A stretch of 64,000 nt of DNA from Pectobacterium aquaticum. GTDB taxonomy: Bacteria > Pseudomonadota > Gammaproteobacteria > Enterobacterales > Enterobacteriaceae. The position numbers and the translations under genes are program-made. The notes under the pieces are model-generated. The model was not told where the DNA came from. It saw only the letters and a list, made by a program, of their open reading frames with translations, and did not search any database. The stretch lies in the NCBI RefSeq assembly GCF_003382565.3, contig NZ_CP086253.1, positions 3,968,001 to 4,032,000 of the forward strand. The letters run 5' to 3'. This document shows positions 17,047-26,426 of this stretch, in pieces; position 1 is the first letter of the stretch, and every line of letters begins with the position of its first letter.

Positions 17047-18324
17047 ATGAAACGTTCTCTTCTGTTCGCCGCACTGTTCAGCACTGGATTCGTATTTAGC
17101 GTCGGCATACCGATGGCAAGCGCCGCCACACCGGCTGCACCAGAGTTGAAAGGATTCGGGACTGATACCGTGGCAGGCAGCGGTGGGCGCATTATTCGCG
17201 TCACCACGCTGGCCTCTTCTGGGGCAGGTTCACTCAGGGAAGCGCTGGCCGCTAAAGGGCCGCGCATTATCGTTTTTGAGGTTGGCGGCATTATCGACCT
17301 GAATAAAAGTGACCTCCGGTTAGCAGAACCGTTTGTCACCATTGCCGGCCAAACCGCCCCCTCTCCCGGTATCACCATCATTCGCGGCGGAATGGGGATC
17401 AGCACACATGATGTGCTGATGCAGCATATTCGTTTTCGCATCGGCGATGCTGGTACGGGTAAAAAAAGCGGCTTTGAACGCGATGTTTCCATCAACGGCA
17501 AAGATGCCTACAACGTGGTGATCGACCACAGTAGCTTTGCCTGGGGTACAGACGAGAACCTGTCTATTTCCGGCCCGCGTTATGACGGGCCACAAGGCAC
17601 CGCACACCGTATCACGCTTTCGAATAATATCGTTGCTGAAGGCCTATACGATTCGGCTCACACCAAAGGTATTCACTCGATGGGGACGCTGGTTCACGAT
17701 AACGTGACCGATGTGTCGATCGTGGGCAGCCTGTATGCGCACAACAACGAGCGTAACGCCTGGTTCAAAGCAGGTTCTACGGGTGTCATGGTCAATAACC
17801 TGATCTACAACCCCGGCATTTGGGGCGTTCGCGTCGGTGGCGTAAAAGCGGAATGGGAAGGGAAAACCATGCCTGCCAGCCCACGCGTCTCCGTTGCAGG
17901 TAACGTGATGCACTACGGCGCGAATACCAAAGCCGGTTTAGGGCTGGTAGGAAGCAACAGCTCCGGCGATGTCTGGATGTCAGATAACCTCGCGTACGAT
18001 GCCCAGGGGAAAGTGGCGCCGCAAACGTCAGGCAGCGGGATTAATTTACTCAAAGTGTCCCCTATTTGGCCTGCAGGCTTAACGGCATCACCGGCCAGCG
18101 CCGTCACCAATCAGGTACTGCAAAGCGCGGGAGCGCGTCCTAAAGATCGTGATGCCGTTGATAAACGTATCGTGGATAATTTCAAACAGCGGAAAGGTGG
18201 CTTCGTGAACAGCCAGGAAGACGTCGGCGGCTATCCCGTTGCAACAGCGACCTACCGTCAGCTAAACGTACCGAGCACTGGCGTAGATGCCTGGCTACAG
18301 CAGATGGCCAACGCGCTGGAATAA
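17047..18324 (+). CDS. pelZ: Pectate lyase PelZ
   Basis: A 425-residue secreted pectate lyase distantly related to the two upstream PL1 enzymes and similar in length to Dickeya PelZ. The signal peptide is about residues 1-26 (MKRSLLFAALFSTGFVFSVG..., cut after ASA). The beta-helix body carries SLREAL, IRFRIGDAG, VVIDHSSFAWGTDENL (Ca2+ and substrate region) and LYAHNNERNAW. PelZ in other soft-rot bacteria is a minor lyase lying beside the major pel genes, the same arrangement as here. AAGGAAATGA precedes the ATG. Confidence 0.9.
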   Translation: MKRSLLFAALFSTGFVFSVGIPMASAATPAAPELKGFGTDTVAGSGGRIIRVTTLASSGAGSLREALAAKGPRIIVFEVGGIIDLNKSDLRLAEPFVTIAGQTAPSPGITIIRGGMGISTHDVLMQHIRFRIGDAGTGKKSGFERDVSINGKDAYNVVIDHSSFAWGTDENLSISGPRYDGPQGTAHRITLSNNIVAEGLYDSAHTKGIHSMGTLVHDNVTDVSIVGSLYAHNNERNAWFKAGSTGVMVNNLIYNPGIWGVRVGGVKAEWEGKTMPASPRVSVAGNVMHYGANTKAGLGLVGSNSSGDVWMSDNLAYDAQGKVAPQTSGSGINLLKVSPIWPAGLTASPASAVTNQVLQSAGARPKDRDAVDKRIVDNFKQRKGGFVNSQEDVGGYPVATATYRQLNVPSTGVDAWLQQMANALE

Positions 18325-18350
18325 CGCGGTAGTCGAGACGTTAAGATCGC

Positions 18351-18375
18351 AAAAGGCCACATCAGTGGCCTTTTT
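18351..18375 (+). terminator. Terminator after pelZ
   Basis: AAAAGGCCAC-ATCA-GTGGCCTTTTT forms a compact stem with a T-tract, about 27 bases after the pelZ stop and before the convergent ppiA stop. The A-run on the other side means it could serve ppiA as well. Confidence 0.88.
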
Positions 18376-18398
18376 AATATTCTCGTTTCTTTGCTTAT

Positions 18399-18983
18399 CT
18401 ATTTTGCCAATCCGGGCAGCACTTTCGCGGACTGAATCACGACTGGCGTAGTCGGCACGTTCTGGTAAGGCCCAACATTTTTCGTTGGCACCTGAGAGAT
18501 CTTATCCACAACGTCCATGCCCTTCACGACTTTACCGAACACGGCGTAGCCAAAATCACGCTGGCCGTGATCGAGGAACGCATTGTCCGCGATGTTGATA
18601 AAGAACTGGCTGGTCGCACTGTCTTTATCAGACGTGCGCGCCATCGCAATCGTGCCGCGCTGGTTACGTAAACCGTTATCGGCTTCATTCTTGATCGGCG
18701 CATTCGTCGCTTTTTGGCTCATTTCGCCAGAAAAGCCGCCGCCCTGCACCATAAAGCCAGGGATCACACGGTGAAATGTCGTCCCGTTATAAAAACCGTT
18801 GTTAACGTACTCGACGAAATTTTTTACCGAAATCGGTGCCTTTTGATTATCTAAAGACAGTTCGATATTGCCCGCAGATGTCGTCAACAGCACACGCGTG
18901 GTGGTGTCGGAAGCCGCAAAGGCGGGAGAAAATGCCGTCAGTGAAATAAGGGCTGCCGCAGCAACCAGAGTACGCTTGAACAT
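18399..18983 (-). CDS. ppiA: Periplasmic peptidyl-prolyl cis-trans isomerase A (cyclophilin)
   Basis: A 194-residue cyclophilin with a signal peptide MFKRTLVAAAALISLTAFSP, cut after AFA. It catalyses prolyl isomerisation during periplasmic folding. The active-site stretch FHRVIPGFMVQGGGF and the SQFFINIADN segment are intact. The start at 18983 excludes 22 upstream in-frame residues. In E. coli ppiA lies close to pabA and fic. Here the toxin-antitoxin pair and pel genes sit between pabA and ppiA. Confidence 0.95.
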   Translation of the reverse strand: MFKRTLVAAAALISLTAFSPAFAASDTTTRVLLTTSAGNIELSLDNQKAPISVKNFVEYVNNGFYNGTTFHRVIPGFMVQGGGFSGEMSQKATNAPIKNEADNGLRNQRGTIAMARTSDKDSATSQFFINIADNAFLDHGQRDFGYAVFGKVVKGMDVVDKISQVPTKNVGPYQNVPTTPVVIQSAKVLPGLAK

Positions 18984-19123
18984 GAGAATTCCTTTTTGAA
19001 GAGGCCGACTACAGAAAGCGTAATGATTGTAAGTATCCACACCCTTCAACGCTACCCATTTACCTTTTTTTACGTATAAAAGTCTGTTCGTAACCCACTG
19101 TGAACGAAAACCTGTGCGTAAGA

Positions 19124-19150
19124 TAAAAAAAGGGCCGATTGCTCGGCCCT
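19124..19150 (-). terminator. Terminator of the enolase/ABC-transporter operon
   Basis: On the minus strand AGGGCCGA-GCAA-TCGGCCCT is followed by a run of seven T. It lies about 57 bases past the stop of the last ATPase gene and ends the six-gene operon. Confidence 0.9.
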
Positions 19151-19207
19151 CATCATGATGATTATCGCGCAGCGCGACGAGTCCATACGTACTTAGTCTA
19201 TAAATAC

Positions 19208-20017
19208 CTAGCCCATACGCTCCGAACGCACCGCCAGATCGCGGCTGTACTGACGACTAGCGTCCACCAGCATGGCAGTATACGCGTCCTTAGGTACATC
19301 GCTGGTCAGGTCGTCGGTTTCCAACGTTTCCAGTATTTTACCGTATTGCATCACCGCCACTTTATGGCACAGGTGGGAAATCACGCCCAAGTCGTGCGTC
19401 ACCATCAGGTAGGTCAGCTTTTCCTGCTGCTGCAACTCCGTCAGCAGGTTAAGAATTTCCGCCTGCACCGACACATCCAGCGCCGACGTCGGCTCATCCA
19501 GCAGCAGCACTCTCGGCTCCAGAATCAGCGCTCGGGCAATCGCCACACGCTGACGCTGTCCACCCGAAAGCTGGTGCGGATAACGCCGGCGGAAGGGCGT
19601 TCCCAGCCCCACCTTCTCCAGCAAGGTATCGATACGATCGTCACGATCGTCAAAGCGGTGGATCGATAGCGGCTCTTCCAGAATCGACTCCACGGTATGA
19701 CGAGGATGCAGCGATCCGTACGGATCCTGAAACACCATCTGTACCCGGCGACAGCGCGCCTGATCGATGCGGTGTGCCAGTTTCTTCCCGTCAATATGCA
19801 GCGAGCCTTCCCAATGATTAAAAAGCCCAGCCAGACACTTCAGCACTGTGGTTTTACCGGAACCCGATTCCCCTACCAGACCAAAGATATCGCCGTCGTT
19901 GACGGTAAGATTCACGTCGTATAATACCTGATTCGCCGTGCTGCCCTGCCCAAAAGAGAGATTCAGGTTATTCACTTCGATCATCGGCTTGCGCTGACTC
20001 ATTGCTTCAGTTGCCAT
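19208..20017 (-). CDS. ABC transporter ATP-binding protein, DppF/OppF type
   Basis: A 269-residue ATPase of the peptide/nickel importer class. Walker A GESGSGKTT is near residue 50, the signature LSGGQRQRVAIAR near 145, Walker B VLLLDEPTSALD follows, and the switch histidine is in VTHDLG. It powers import with the second ATPase gene 11 bases upstream. It resembles PhnK-like ATPases in its compact C-terminus. Substrate specificity comes from the binding protein, not from this subunit. Confidence 0.9.
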   Translation of the reverse strand: MATEAMSQRKPMIEVNNLNLSFGQGSTANQVLYDVNLTVNDGDIFGLVGESGSGKTTVLKCLAGLFNHWEGSLHIDGKKLAHRIDQARCRRVQMVFQDPYGSLHPRHTVESILEEPLSIHRFDDRDDRIDTLLEKVGLGTPFRRRYPHQLSGGQRQRVAIARALILEPRVLLLDEPTSALDVSVQAEILNLLTELQQQEKLTYLMVTHDLGVISHLCHKVAVMQYGKILETLETDDLTSDVPKDAYTAMLVDASRQYSRDLAVRSERMG

Positions 20018-20028
20018 GATTATCCCCT

Positions 20029-20916
20029 TTATCCATTGATCCAGGCTGGATCGCGATTCATCACCGGCAAACGCGGGCGTCGATGATCGATATCCGGCAG
20101 CGAATTCAGCAACCCACGCGTATAAGGATGCTGCGCGTTGTCCAGATCGGCGGCAGCAATGGATTCCACGACGCGTCCGGCATACATCACCAGCACCCGA
20201 TCGCAGAAGCTGCGTACCAGATTGATATCGTGACTGATGAAAATCAGCCCCAGACCGCGCTCGCTGACCAGATCGTCCAGCATTGCCAGCACCTGCAAAC
20301 GCACGGACACATCCAGTGCTGAGGTCGGTTCATCGGCAATCACGATTTCAGGTTCAGTAATCAGCATCATCGCAATCATGATGCGCTGCCCCTGTCCGCC
20401 CGAGATTTCATGAGGGTACAGATTGTAGACACGCTCTGGTTGACGAATACGTACCACGTCTAGCATCGCCATGACCTTTGCCTTCGCCTCACGGTGCGAC
20501 ACCCGATGGTGCGCCAGATAGGCTTCGGCAATCTGATCGCCAACGCACACCACCGGATTCAGCGAATATTTTGGGTCCTGCATAATCATGGAGATCCGCT
20601 TGCCGCGGATCTGACGCATCCGCGCCTCATCCGCTTTCAGCAGGTCGGTATCACCGAAGCGCAGTTTATCCGCCGTAATCCGCGCGCTGTGCGGATGCAG
20701 TTGCAGCAACGCACGGCCGACCGTCGATTTACCGGAGCCGGATTCGCCGACAATCGCCAGCTTTTCACAGCCAAGCGTGAAGGAGACGCCGCGCACGGCA
20801 TCCGTCACAGCACCACGGTTCACGAAGCTTACCCGCAGATTTTCCACTTCCATCAAGGGCGAGCTTCCCGGCGCACGTTGAGAAGACTTATTCAGTTCTG
20901 GGATCGAGGATGTCAC
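20029..20916 (-). CDS. ABC transporter ATP-binding protein, DppD/OppD type
   Basis: This ATPase of about 295 residues has Walker A GESGSGKST, signature ISGGQGQRIMIAM (the usual R after Q is replaced by G), Walker B IVIADEPTSALD and switch ISHDIN. The C-terminal HPYTRGLLNSLPD is typical of peptide transporter ATPases. The GTG start at 20916 has GGAG nine bases upstream. A TTG at 20931 is an alternative. Either start overlaps the end of the permease gene, implying coupled translation. Confidence 0.88.
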   Translation of the reverse strand: MTSSIPELNKSSQRAPGSSPLMEVENLRVSFVNRGAVTDAVRGVSFTLGCEKLAIVGESGSGKSTVGRALLQLHPHSARITADKLRFGDTDLLKADEARMRQIRGKRISMIMQDPKYSLNPVVCVGDQIAEAYLAHHRVSHREAKAKVMAMLDVVRIRQPERVYNLYPHEISGGQGQRIMIAMMLITEPEIVIADEPTSALDVSVRLQVLAMLDDLVSERGLGLIFISHDINLVRSFCDRVLVMYAGRVVESIAAADLDNAQHPYTRGLLNSLPDIDHRRPRLPVMNRDPAWING

Positions 20917-21811
20917 GTAGGCCGTCTCCAAGGAAGTTGAACGCCAGGCTGTTAATCAAAATCGCCAGCCCAGGAATAGTTACTAACCACCAGCACTCCA
21001 TCATGTAACGACGACCCGCAGAGATCATCGCGCCCCATTCAGGATCGGGCGGCTGTGCCCCCAACCCCAGAAAGCCCAGACCCGCTGCTGTCAGAATGAT
21101 GCCCGCCATATTCATGGTGATACGAATAATCACCGACGGCAGACACAGCGGCACAATGTGGTGCAGCAGGATGCGGATAGAGGATGCGCCTTGCAGCTTC
21201 ACCGCAGACACAAAGTCCGCGTGACGCAGCGACAGCGTCTCCGCCCTTGCCAGACGGGCAATCGGCGGCCAGGCCGTCAGCGTAATCGCGATCACCACAT
21301 GCTCCAGACCTGGGCCAAGCGCCGCAACGAACGCCAGCGCCAACACCAGGCTAGGGAACGAAATGAAGATATCGGTGATGCGCATCAGGATGGTATCGAC
21401 GATCCCGCCGTAATAGCCTGCAACGACACCCAGCGCCAGCCCGATAGGCCCCACGGTGACCGACACCAGCGCAACGATATACAGCGTGATGCGTGAACCA
21501 TAGACCAGACGGCTAAACACATCGCGCCCAAACTCATCGGTGCCAAAGTAGTGCGCCGCACTCGGGGCCTGTAATGCATTAGCCAAGTCCTGTACCAGCG
21601 GATCGTGCGTGGCGATCCACGGGGCAAAAATGGCGACCAAAATCAACATCAGCACAATCGCAGAACCAATCGCGGTCAGCGGATTACGCAGCATCGTCAA
21701 GAGAAACCCGCCGATTCGCGCACAACGTAGCCGCAGGCGGCTCACCCGTTTTTCCGGCGGTGTTCGCATTACCGATTCACGACTGACCGACGGCTCAGAG
21801 GAAATATTCAT
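20888..21811 (-). CDS. ABC transporter permease, DppC/OppC type
   Basis: A 307-residue inner-membrane permease with about six membrane segments. The N-terminal OppC_N-like segment contains NPLTAIGSAIVLMLILVAIF, then FGTDEFGRDVFSRL. The EAA loop that contacts the ATPase is around AVKLQGASSIRILLHHIVP. Its start overlaps the stop of the DppB-type permease gene by 4 bases (ATGA). Confidence 0.92.
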   Translation of the reverse strand: MNISSEPSVSRESVMRTPPEKRVSRLRLRCARIGGFLLTMLRNPLTAIGSAIVLMLILVAIFAPWIATHDPLVQDLANALQAPSAAHYFGTDEFGRDVFSRLVYGSRITLYIVALVSVTVGPIGLALGVVAGYYGGIVDTILMRITDIFISFPSLVLALAFVAALGPGLEHVVIAITLTAWPPIARLARAETLSLRHADFVSAVKLQGASSIRILLHHIVPLCLPSVIIRITMNMAGIILTAAGLGFLGLGAQPPDPEWGAMISAGRRYMMECWWLVTIPGLAILINSLAFNFLGDGLRDILDPRTE

Positions 21812-22848
21812 GCGTTCGTCCTCGGATCAAAGATTTGATACAACATGTCCGACAGCAGGTTAAGCGTCACGAAGATCAACCCGACTAGCAGCACACATCC
21901 CATAACCGCATTCATATCCCCCAGCAGCAGGCTGCCTGTCAGATAGGAACCAAAGCCTGGCCATGAGAAGACCGTTTCGATCAGTACCGCTCCTTCCAGC
22001 AGCGAGCCATACGCCAGCGCCACCACCGTCAGAAGCTGAACCAGAATATTGCGAAACGCGTGCGCCCAGACAACGCGGAACTCAGACAACCCTTTCACTC
22101 GCGCGGTAATGATGTATTCCTGCGAAAGCTGCGCCAGCATGAAGCTACGCGTCATACGGCTGATATAGGCCAGCGAGTGGAAACCGAGAATCGTGGCGGG
22201 CAACACCAGATGGTTCAGCGCGCTGCGGAACACCTCCCACTCGCCCGCCAGTAGCGAATCCACCAGCAGCAGGCCGGTACGGTTCTCCACCAGACCGTCG
22301 TAGGCCATATCAACCCGTCCGGCACCGCCCACCCAGTTTAGCCAGGCGTAGAACACCAGCAGCCCCATCATCCCGACCCAGAATATTGGCGTGGAATAAC
22401 CGGCCAGACTGATAAAACGCACCACATAATCCGCCCACTTGCCGCGTCGCGCCGCAGCCAGCACGCCTAATGGCACGCCCAGACCGGCACCCACGATAAT
22501 CGCCATGGTGGCAAGCTCGATGGTGGCAGGGAAAACGCGGATAATGTCATCCACGACCGGTCGCCCGGTCAGGAGGGCATTGCCCAAATCCCCATGCATC
22601 AGTGAATTGAAGTAAATAAAGAACTGCACATACAGCGGCTTATCCAACCCCAGCTGTTGGTAAACCTGTTGATAGGTACTTTGGTCGGCATCCTGTCCGA
22701 CAATAGCCAGGACTGGATCGATTGGCATCACGCGGCCGATCACGAAGGTCAGGATTAATAACCCGAACAGCGTGACGACGACCTGAAACAGACGTTTTGC
22801 CAAACGACGCAATACTCCACCCGGCTTGATCCAATCAGAGAAAACCAT
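21808..22848 (-). CDS. ABC transporter permease, DppB/OppB type
   Basis: A 346-residue inner-membrane permease of the binding-protein-dependent peptide/nickel class. Membrane segments begin at about residue 15 (RLFQVVVTLFGLLILTFVIG). The EAA-like loop is around ARVKGLSEFRVVWAHAFRN. AGGAGAAAGAAC precedes the ATG. It pairs with the DppC-type permease to form the translocation pore. Confidence 0.92.
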   Translation of the reverse strand: MVFSDWIKPGGVLRRLAKRLFQVVVTLFGLLILTFVIGRVMPIDPVLAIVGQDADQSTYQQVYQQLGLDKPLYVQFFIYFNSLMHGDLGNALLTGRPVVDDIIRVFPATIELATMAIIVGAGLGVPLGVLAAARRGKWADYVVRFISLAGYSTPIFWVGMMGLLVFYAWLNWVGGAGRVDMAYDGLVENRTGLLLVDSLLAGEWEVFRSALNHLVLPATILGFHSLAYISRMTRSFMLAQLSQEYIITARVKGLSEFRVVWAHAFRNILVQLLTVVALAYGSLLEGAVLIETVFSWPGFGSYLTGSLLLGDMNAVMGCVLLVGLIFVTLNLLSDMLYQIFDPRTNA

Positions 22849-22980
22849 GTTCTTTCTCCTGATATCCCGGTGAGCGGCGACAGCAAACCACCACTCAAGC
22901 GGTTATCTCTTTTTAACGTATCTGATCGGGATGATTAGCCGAGAACGTATCGACTACTCATCCGGTTTAACGTGTGGACA

Positions 22981-24594
22981 CTAGCGCTGCTTATACACCT
23001 CACGCAGATGCGTCGTAGAAGACGGATGCGGCATATAGCCTTTCACGTCCTTACGCAACACCACAGAATCGATCATCTGCGACACCGGAATGATGGCCGG
23101 GAACAGTTCTTCATAGCGATTCTGCGCGTTGATATACATCTGCTTCTGTTTCTGAGGATCTTTCTCCAACAGCGCCTGATCGATCATGTCGTTCAGAGGC
23201 TTGTCGTAGAAAGAGGTGCGCCAGCCCTGGAAGTTGGTCAGTTTGGCTTCGTCGCTGTTATCCGGGTTATAGACAACAGAACGCAGGCTGGAGTGAGGAT
23301 GCGGATCGACGCCGCCACCGCCGCGGCCGACTAGCATATCGAAGTTACGATCGCGCATCGCGCCGTAAACCTGATTACCGGTGCCGGAGATGATTTTGGC
23401 TTTGATGCCCGCCTGTGCCAGCGTGGACTGTACCGACGTCGCCAGATTCAGGAACGGCTGATCGGACAGGACACGCAGCGTGGTTTCAAATCCATTCGGG
23501 TAGCCCGCTTCAGCCAGCAGTGCTTTAGCACGTGGCACATCAAGCTTGTAGCCAGGATCCGGCAACGTCGCATCCATCCCTTTCTGGATAGGGCGCTGAT
23601 GATAGAAACCATAGCCAGGCATCACCGTCTTATTCACGCCATCGTAATCGATCAGGTAACGAACCGCTTCGCGCACTTTCGGTTTAGCGAAATACTCGTT
23701 TTTCAGGCTCATGGCAACGTAGTACAGCGTGCCTTTTTTCACCTCATCAACCACAACGTCCTTATCTTGTTTCAATGCATTGATATCCGGCACCGACATC
23801 CCAGAGGCAACATCAATATCGCCTTTTTCAATCATCAGGCGCAGCGCCTGTGACTCGGTCATGTGACGGAAAATCACGCGACGCATTTTCGCATCGCCCT
23901 GCCAGTTGTTCTCAACTTTACTGATGCGCAGCACGTCTTTCGCCTGCCACACGTCCAGCTTGAAGGGGCCGGAACCCGCTTCGTTCGTGGTCAGCCAGCC
24001 GTTACCCCAGTCGCCGTTTTTCTCATGCTGCATGACCGTTTTGCTATCCAGCACCGAGCCGCTACCCAGCGTCGCCAGCGAGTAGATCACCAGTTTTGGA
24101 TCGTTCGGTTTTGGCAGTTCGATTTCAACGGTGTGAGCATCTTTGGCACGGATCATTTTCTCCACGTTTTCCGCGGTGAAGCCGTAGGATTTCCAGGTCG
24201 TGGCCTGTGCCATGTTGAGGTTAAGCAGACGCTTCATCGACCAAGCGAAATCTTGCGCCGTTACGGGGTTACCGGAATGGAATTTGGCGTTATCCACCAG
24301 ATTGAAGGTAATGACCTTACCATCATCACTGACGCTCCAGCTTTTCGCCAGAGAAGGCTGGATGTTACTCAGATTGGCGGGATCCAGCACCACCAGCGAG
24401 TCATAGAGGTTGACGATAATGCCCACCACTTCGTTACCGGTCATGGCGGCCGGATCGAGTGAGAGCATGTTGTTCATGTTCATCCCCACGATCAGTTGAT
24501 CGTCAGGAGTTTTTGCCGATAGAATGGCCGGCGTAGCGGCCATGCAGAGTGAACTTAACAGCAAGGTACGGAGTATTGCGCGTGCTTTCATCAT
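22981..24594 (-). CDS. Periplasmic solute-binding protein, DppA/OppA (SBP family 5) type
   Basis: A 537-residue family 5 binding protein. The signal peptide is about residues 1-27, cut after ILSA. The family pattern continues with LAKSWSVSDDGKVITFNL and FHSGNPVTAQDFAWSMKRLL. It captures a peptide-like or other small solute for the ABC importer downstream. The ligand is unknown. The second ATG (24591) has slightly better spacing to GGAG than the first. Confidence 0.92.
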   Translation of the reverse strand: MMKARAILRTLLLSSLCMAATPAILSAKTPDDQLIVGMNMNNMLSLDPAAMTGNEVVGIIVNLYDSLVVLDPANLSNIQPSLAKSWSVSDDGKVITFNLVDNAKFHSGNPVTAQDFAWSMKRLLNLNMAQATTWKSYGFTAENVEKMIRAKDAHTVEIELPKPNDPKLVIYSLATLGSGSVLDSKTVMQHEKNGDWGNGWLTTNEAGSGPFKLDVWQAKDVLRISKVENNWQGDAKMRRVIFRHMTESQALRLMIEKGDIDVASGMSVPDINALKQDKDVVVDEVKKGTLYYVAMSLKNEYFAKPKVREAVRYLIDYDGVNKTVMPGYGFYHQRPIQKGMDATLPDPGYKLDVPRAKALLAEAGYPNGFETTLRVLSDQPFLNLATSVQSTLAQAGIKAKIISGTGNQVYGAMRDRNFDMLVGRGGGGVDPHPHSSLRSVVYNPDNSDEAKLTNFQGWRTSFYDKPLNDMIDQALLEKDPQKQKQMYINAQNRYEELFPAIIPVSQMIDSVVLRKDVKGYMPHPSSTTHLREVYKQR

Positions 24595-24692
24595 TATTCT
24601 CCAGGTGTGGGAGCATGGAAGACGACAACTTTTTATTTTTTAGGTAAGGCTATCTTTCAGATCGAACAAAACTATTCATATAGAACACAACG

Positions 24693-25847
24693 CTATTCTT
24701 TACTTAGGGTATGCTCCTCAATCCAGTCAAAATTAATATCTTCTCCCAGCCCTGGGCGTTGCGGCAGATGCACAAAGCCCTCATTGTCCATCGGATCGAC
24801 AATCGAATTCAGATACGCAGCAGGTTCGTCATAATCGAGAAAAGGATGTAGCAGCCCGCGCTCATACCAGCGGCAGTTTTTGATCGCCCCCACGACGTTG
24901 AGGTTTGGTGCACCGTTACCGTGAACTTCGCAATCCATTCCGAAGGATTCTGCCAAGCTCGCGACCTTCATACACGGCCAGAGACCGCCCACGCCTTGCA
25001 CGCCCGCACGTAAAATGTCGCATGCGCCTTCTTTAACCCAGTCAGCACGGCTGAAGTATTTGCCTGACAGGCTTTCTGGCCCGATAACATCGATATCCAG
25101 GCTCTTGGTCAGCCAGCTGTAAGACGCCATGCTCTGTTCTTCCATCGGCTCTTCAAACCAGGTGAAATCGAGCTTTTGCAGTTCACGGCCGATATACAGC
25201 GCATCGCTACGGCTGTACCAGTGGTAACCATCCAGCATCAGACAGATATCCGGGCCAACCGCTTCACGGACTGCCGCACAGGCTTGTACGTCAATCTTCG
25301 GGCTAGGCGCGAACGACACCGGTGGCATCCAGGTATGCAACTTGATGGCTTTATAGCCGCGCTGCACCAGCTTTTCTGCGAACTGGCCGTATTCCTCTGG
25401 CGTAGATAAGCCACCTTCCAGCTCGTCACCACACATGGTGCTGCCGTAAGCAGGGACTTTCTCACGATAGCCGCCGAGCAGTTTATGCACTGGCATATTC
25501 AGCACGCGACCTTGCAGATCCCACAGTGCGGATTCCACAATCGACAGCGCGCGGTCGGTCAGTTGGTTGGCGCTACCGCGCTGCCAGTGCACCAGATCCT
25601 GCCACAGGCGCTCACGGTCGAACGGGTTTTGCCCAATCAACACCTTGCGGAAGAAAGCATTCACGATATGAGGACGAATCACTTCCGGCGGCGCGAAAGC
25701 GTAACCTTTTTGACCGTCATCTGCCGTGATGGTTAACAGCGCCATCTTGGCCTGATTTTCAGGTCCCGGGTGTGAATGACCCGCACTGTCGGAAACCCGG
25801 CGTGTGGGATAAGTGAAGACGGTGACATCAATTGATTCTATTTTCAC
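24693..25847 (-). CDS. Enolase-superfamily enzyme, mandelate racemase/muconate lactonizing subgroup
   Basis: This 384-residue enzyme has a capping domain (to about residue 125) and a TIM barrel. Barrel residues are visible: a lysine in AIKLHTW on strand 2, metal ligands in CLMLDGYHWY, WFEEPM and VIGPESL, an aspartate in CDILRAG on strand 6, and a histidine in CEVHGNG on strand 7. The Asp-His dyad suggests an acid-sugar dehydratase, epimerase or related reaction. The substrate is unknown. The GTG at 25847 has AGG seven bases upstream and is preferred to GTG at 25874. It heads the operon with the ABC importer, so its substrate is probably imported by it. Confidence 0.85.
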   Translation of the reverse strand: MKIESIDVTVFTYPTRRVSDSAGHSHPGPENQAKMALLTITADDGQKGYAFAPPEVIRPHIVNAFFRKVLIGQNPFDRERLWQDLVHWQRGSANQLTDRALSIVESALWDLQGRVLNMPVHKLLGGYREKVPAYGSTMCGDELEGGLSTPEEYGQFAEKLVQRGYKAIKLHTWMPPVSFAPSPKIDVQACAAVREAVGPDICLMLDGYHWYSRSDALYIGRELQKLDFTWFEEPMEEQSMASYSWLTKSLDIDVIGPESLSGKYFSRADWVKEGACDILRAGVQGVGGLWPCMKVASLAESFGMDCEVHGNGAPNLNVVGAIKNCRWYERGLLHPFLDYDEPAAYLNSIVDPMDNEGFVHLPQRPGLGEDINFDWIEEHTLSKE

Positions 25848-26383
25848 GTTGTTACCTGCCTTGATGTTTAACACAACTCATGTACAAGATTGACGAATGT
25901 AAGCCGTATAAATAATTAAAGAATAACCCCACTGACTGTGTTGGCCTTGTCGCTAAAAAACACCGCTATTTTTCTGGTACGACCTTATAAATCGATCAAT
26001 GTCACAGAAAAGGAATTGCGTGCTAATTAAAAAAAAATGCTGTTTTATTTTCAATTATTAAGGTTGTGACGCCGTTAGTCATTAGGCAATTTCTTCCATA
26101 TGATGAAATTATGTCACTGATAATTGTGCAATTGCACACAAACCTGTGAGCATTATCACCAGAACATTTCATATCCTTACTAAACAAATGGATAATCCCT
26201 TAGTTTTATTTTTAAACGCTCAGGAACGTGAATGATTGACGAGAGGGACGATTACTCTGATCGCGGATTGCCCGCTAACCAGTCGGCTTCTGACCAAAAG
26301 CGTGCTATAGGTCTCATTTTTGTCAGTCGCTAAAACCCCAACAAAAACCAATACTTAATAAAAAATAAGTAAAATCATAAACA
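25848..26383. promoter_or_regulatory. Divergent region between the enolase operon and nirB
   Basis: Roughly 540 AT-rich bases without an ORF of note. They should hold the promoter of the minus-strand enolase/ABC operon. A perfect 14-bp palindrome (26125-26138) is listed separately. The nirB control sites start at 26384. Confidence 0.5.
26125..26138. promoter_or_regulatory. Perfect palindrome TGTGCAATTGCACA, candidate operator
   Basis: A 14-bp perfect palindrome about 280 bases upstream of the enolase-family gene and about 345 bases upstream of nirB. Its TGTG and CACA arms are 6 apart, two too few for a CRP site, so another regulator would be needed. No regulator gene sits next to it. Confidence 0.35.
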
Positions 26384-26399
26384 TACTCATAAAGTAGTA
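26384..26399 (+). promoter_or_regulatory. NarL/NarP 7-2-7 site upstream of nirB
   Basis: TACTCAT-AA-AGTAGTA is an inverted pair of NarL/NarP heptamers (consensus TACYYMT, left arm perfect, right arm 6 of 7). Its centre (26391.5) is 28 bases upstream of the FNR site centre. This is the same spacing as the -69.5 and -41.5 sites of E. coli nirB, so nitrate/nitrite activation is strongly indicated. Confidence 0.75.
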
Positions 26400-26412
26400 T
26401 ATAAAAGACTAT

Positions 26413-26426
26413 TTGATGTACATCAA
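26413..26426 (+). promoter_or_regulatory. FNR site of the nirB promoter
   Basis: TTGAT-GTAC-ATCAA is a perfect match to the FNR consensus TTGAT-N4-ATCAA, centred at 26419.5. A class II position puts the start of transcription near 26461, with TAAGGT (26448-26453) as a fitting -10 element. Anaerobic activation of nirBD-cysG is therefore expected. Confidence 0.85.

Noticed and set aside
26125..26138. CRP site in the enolase-nirB region
   Set aside because: The TGTG and CACA arms are 6 bases apart rather than 8, so the geometry is wrong for CRP.
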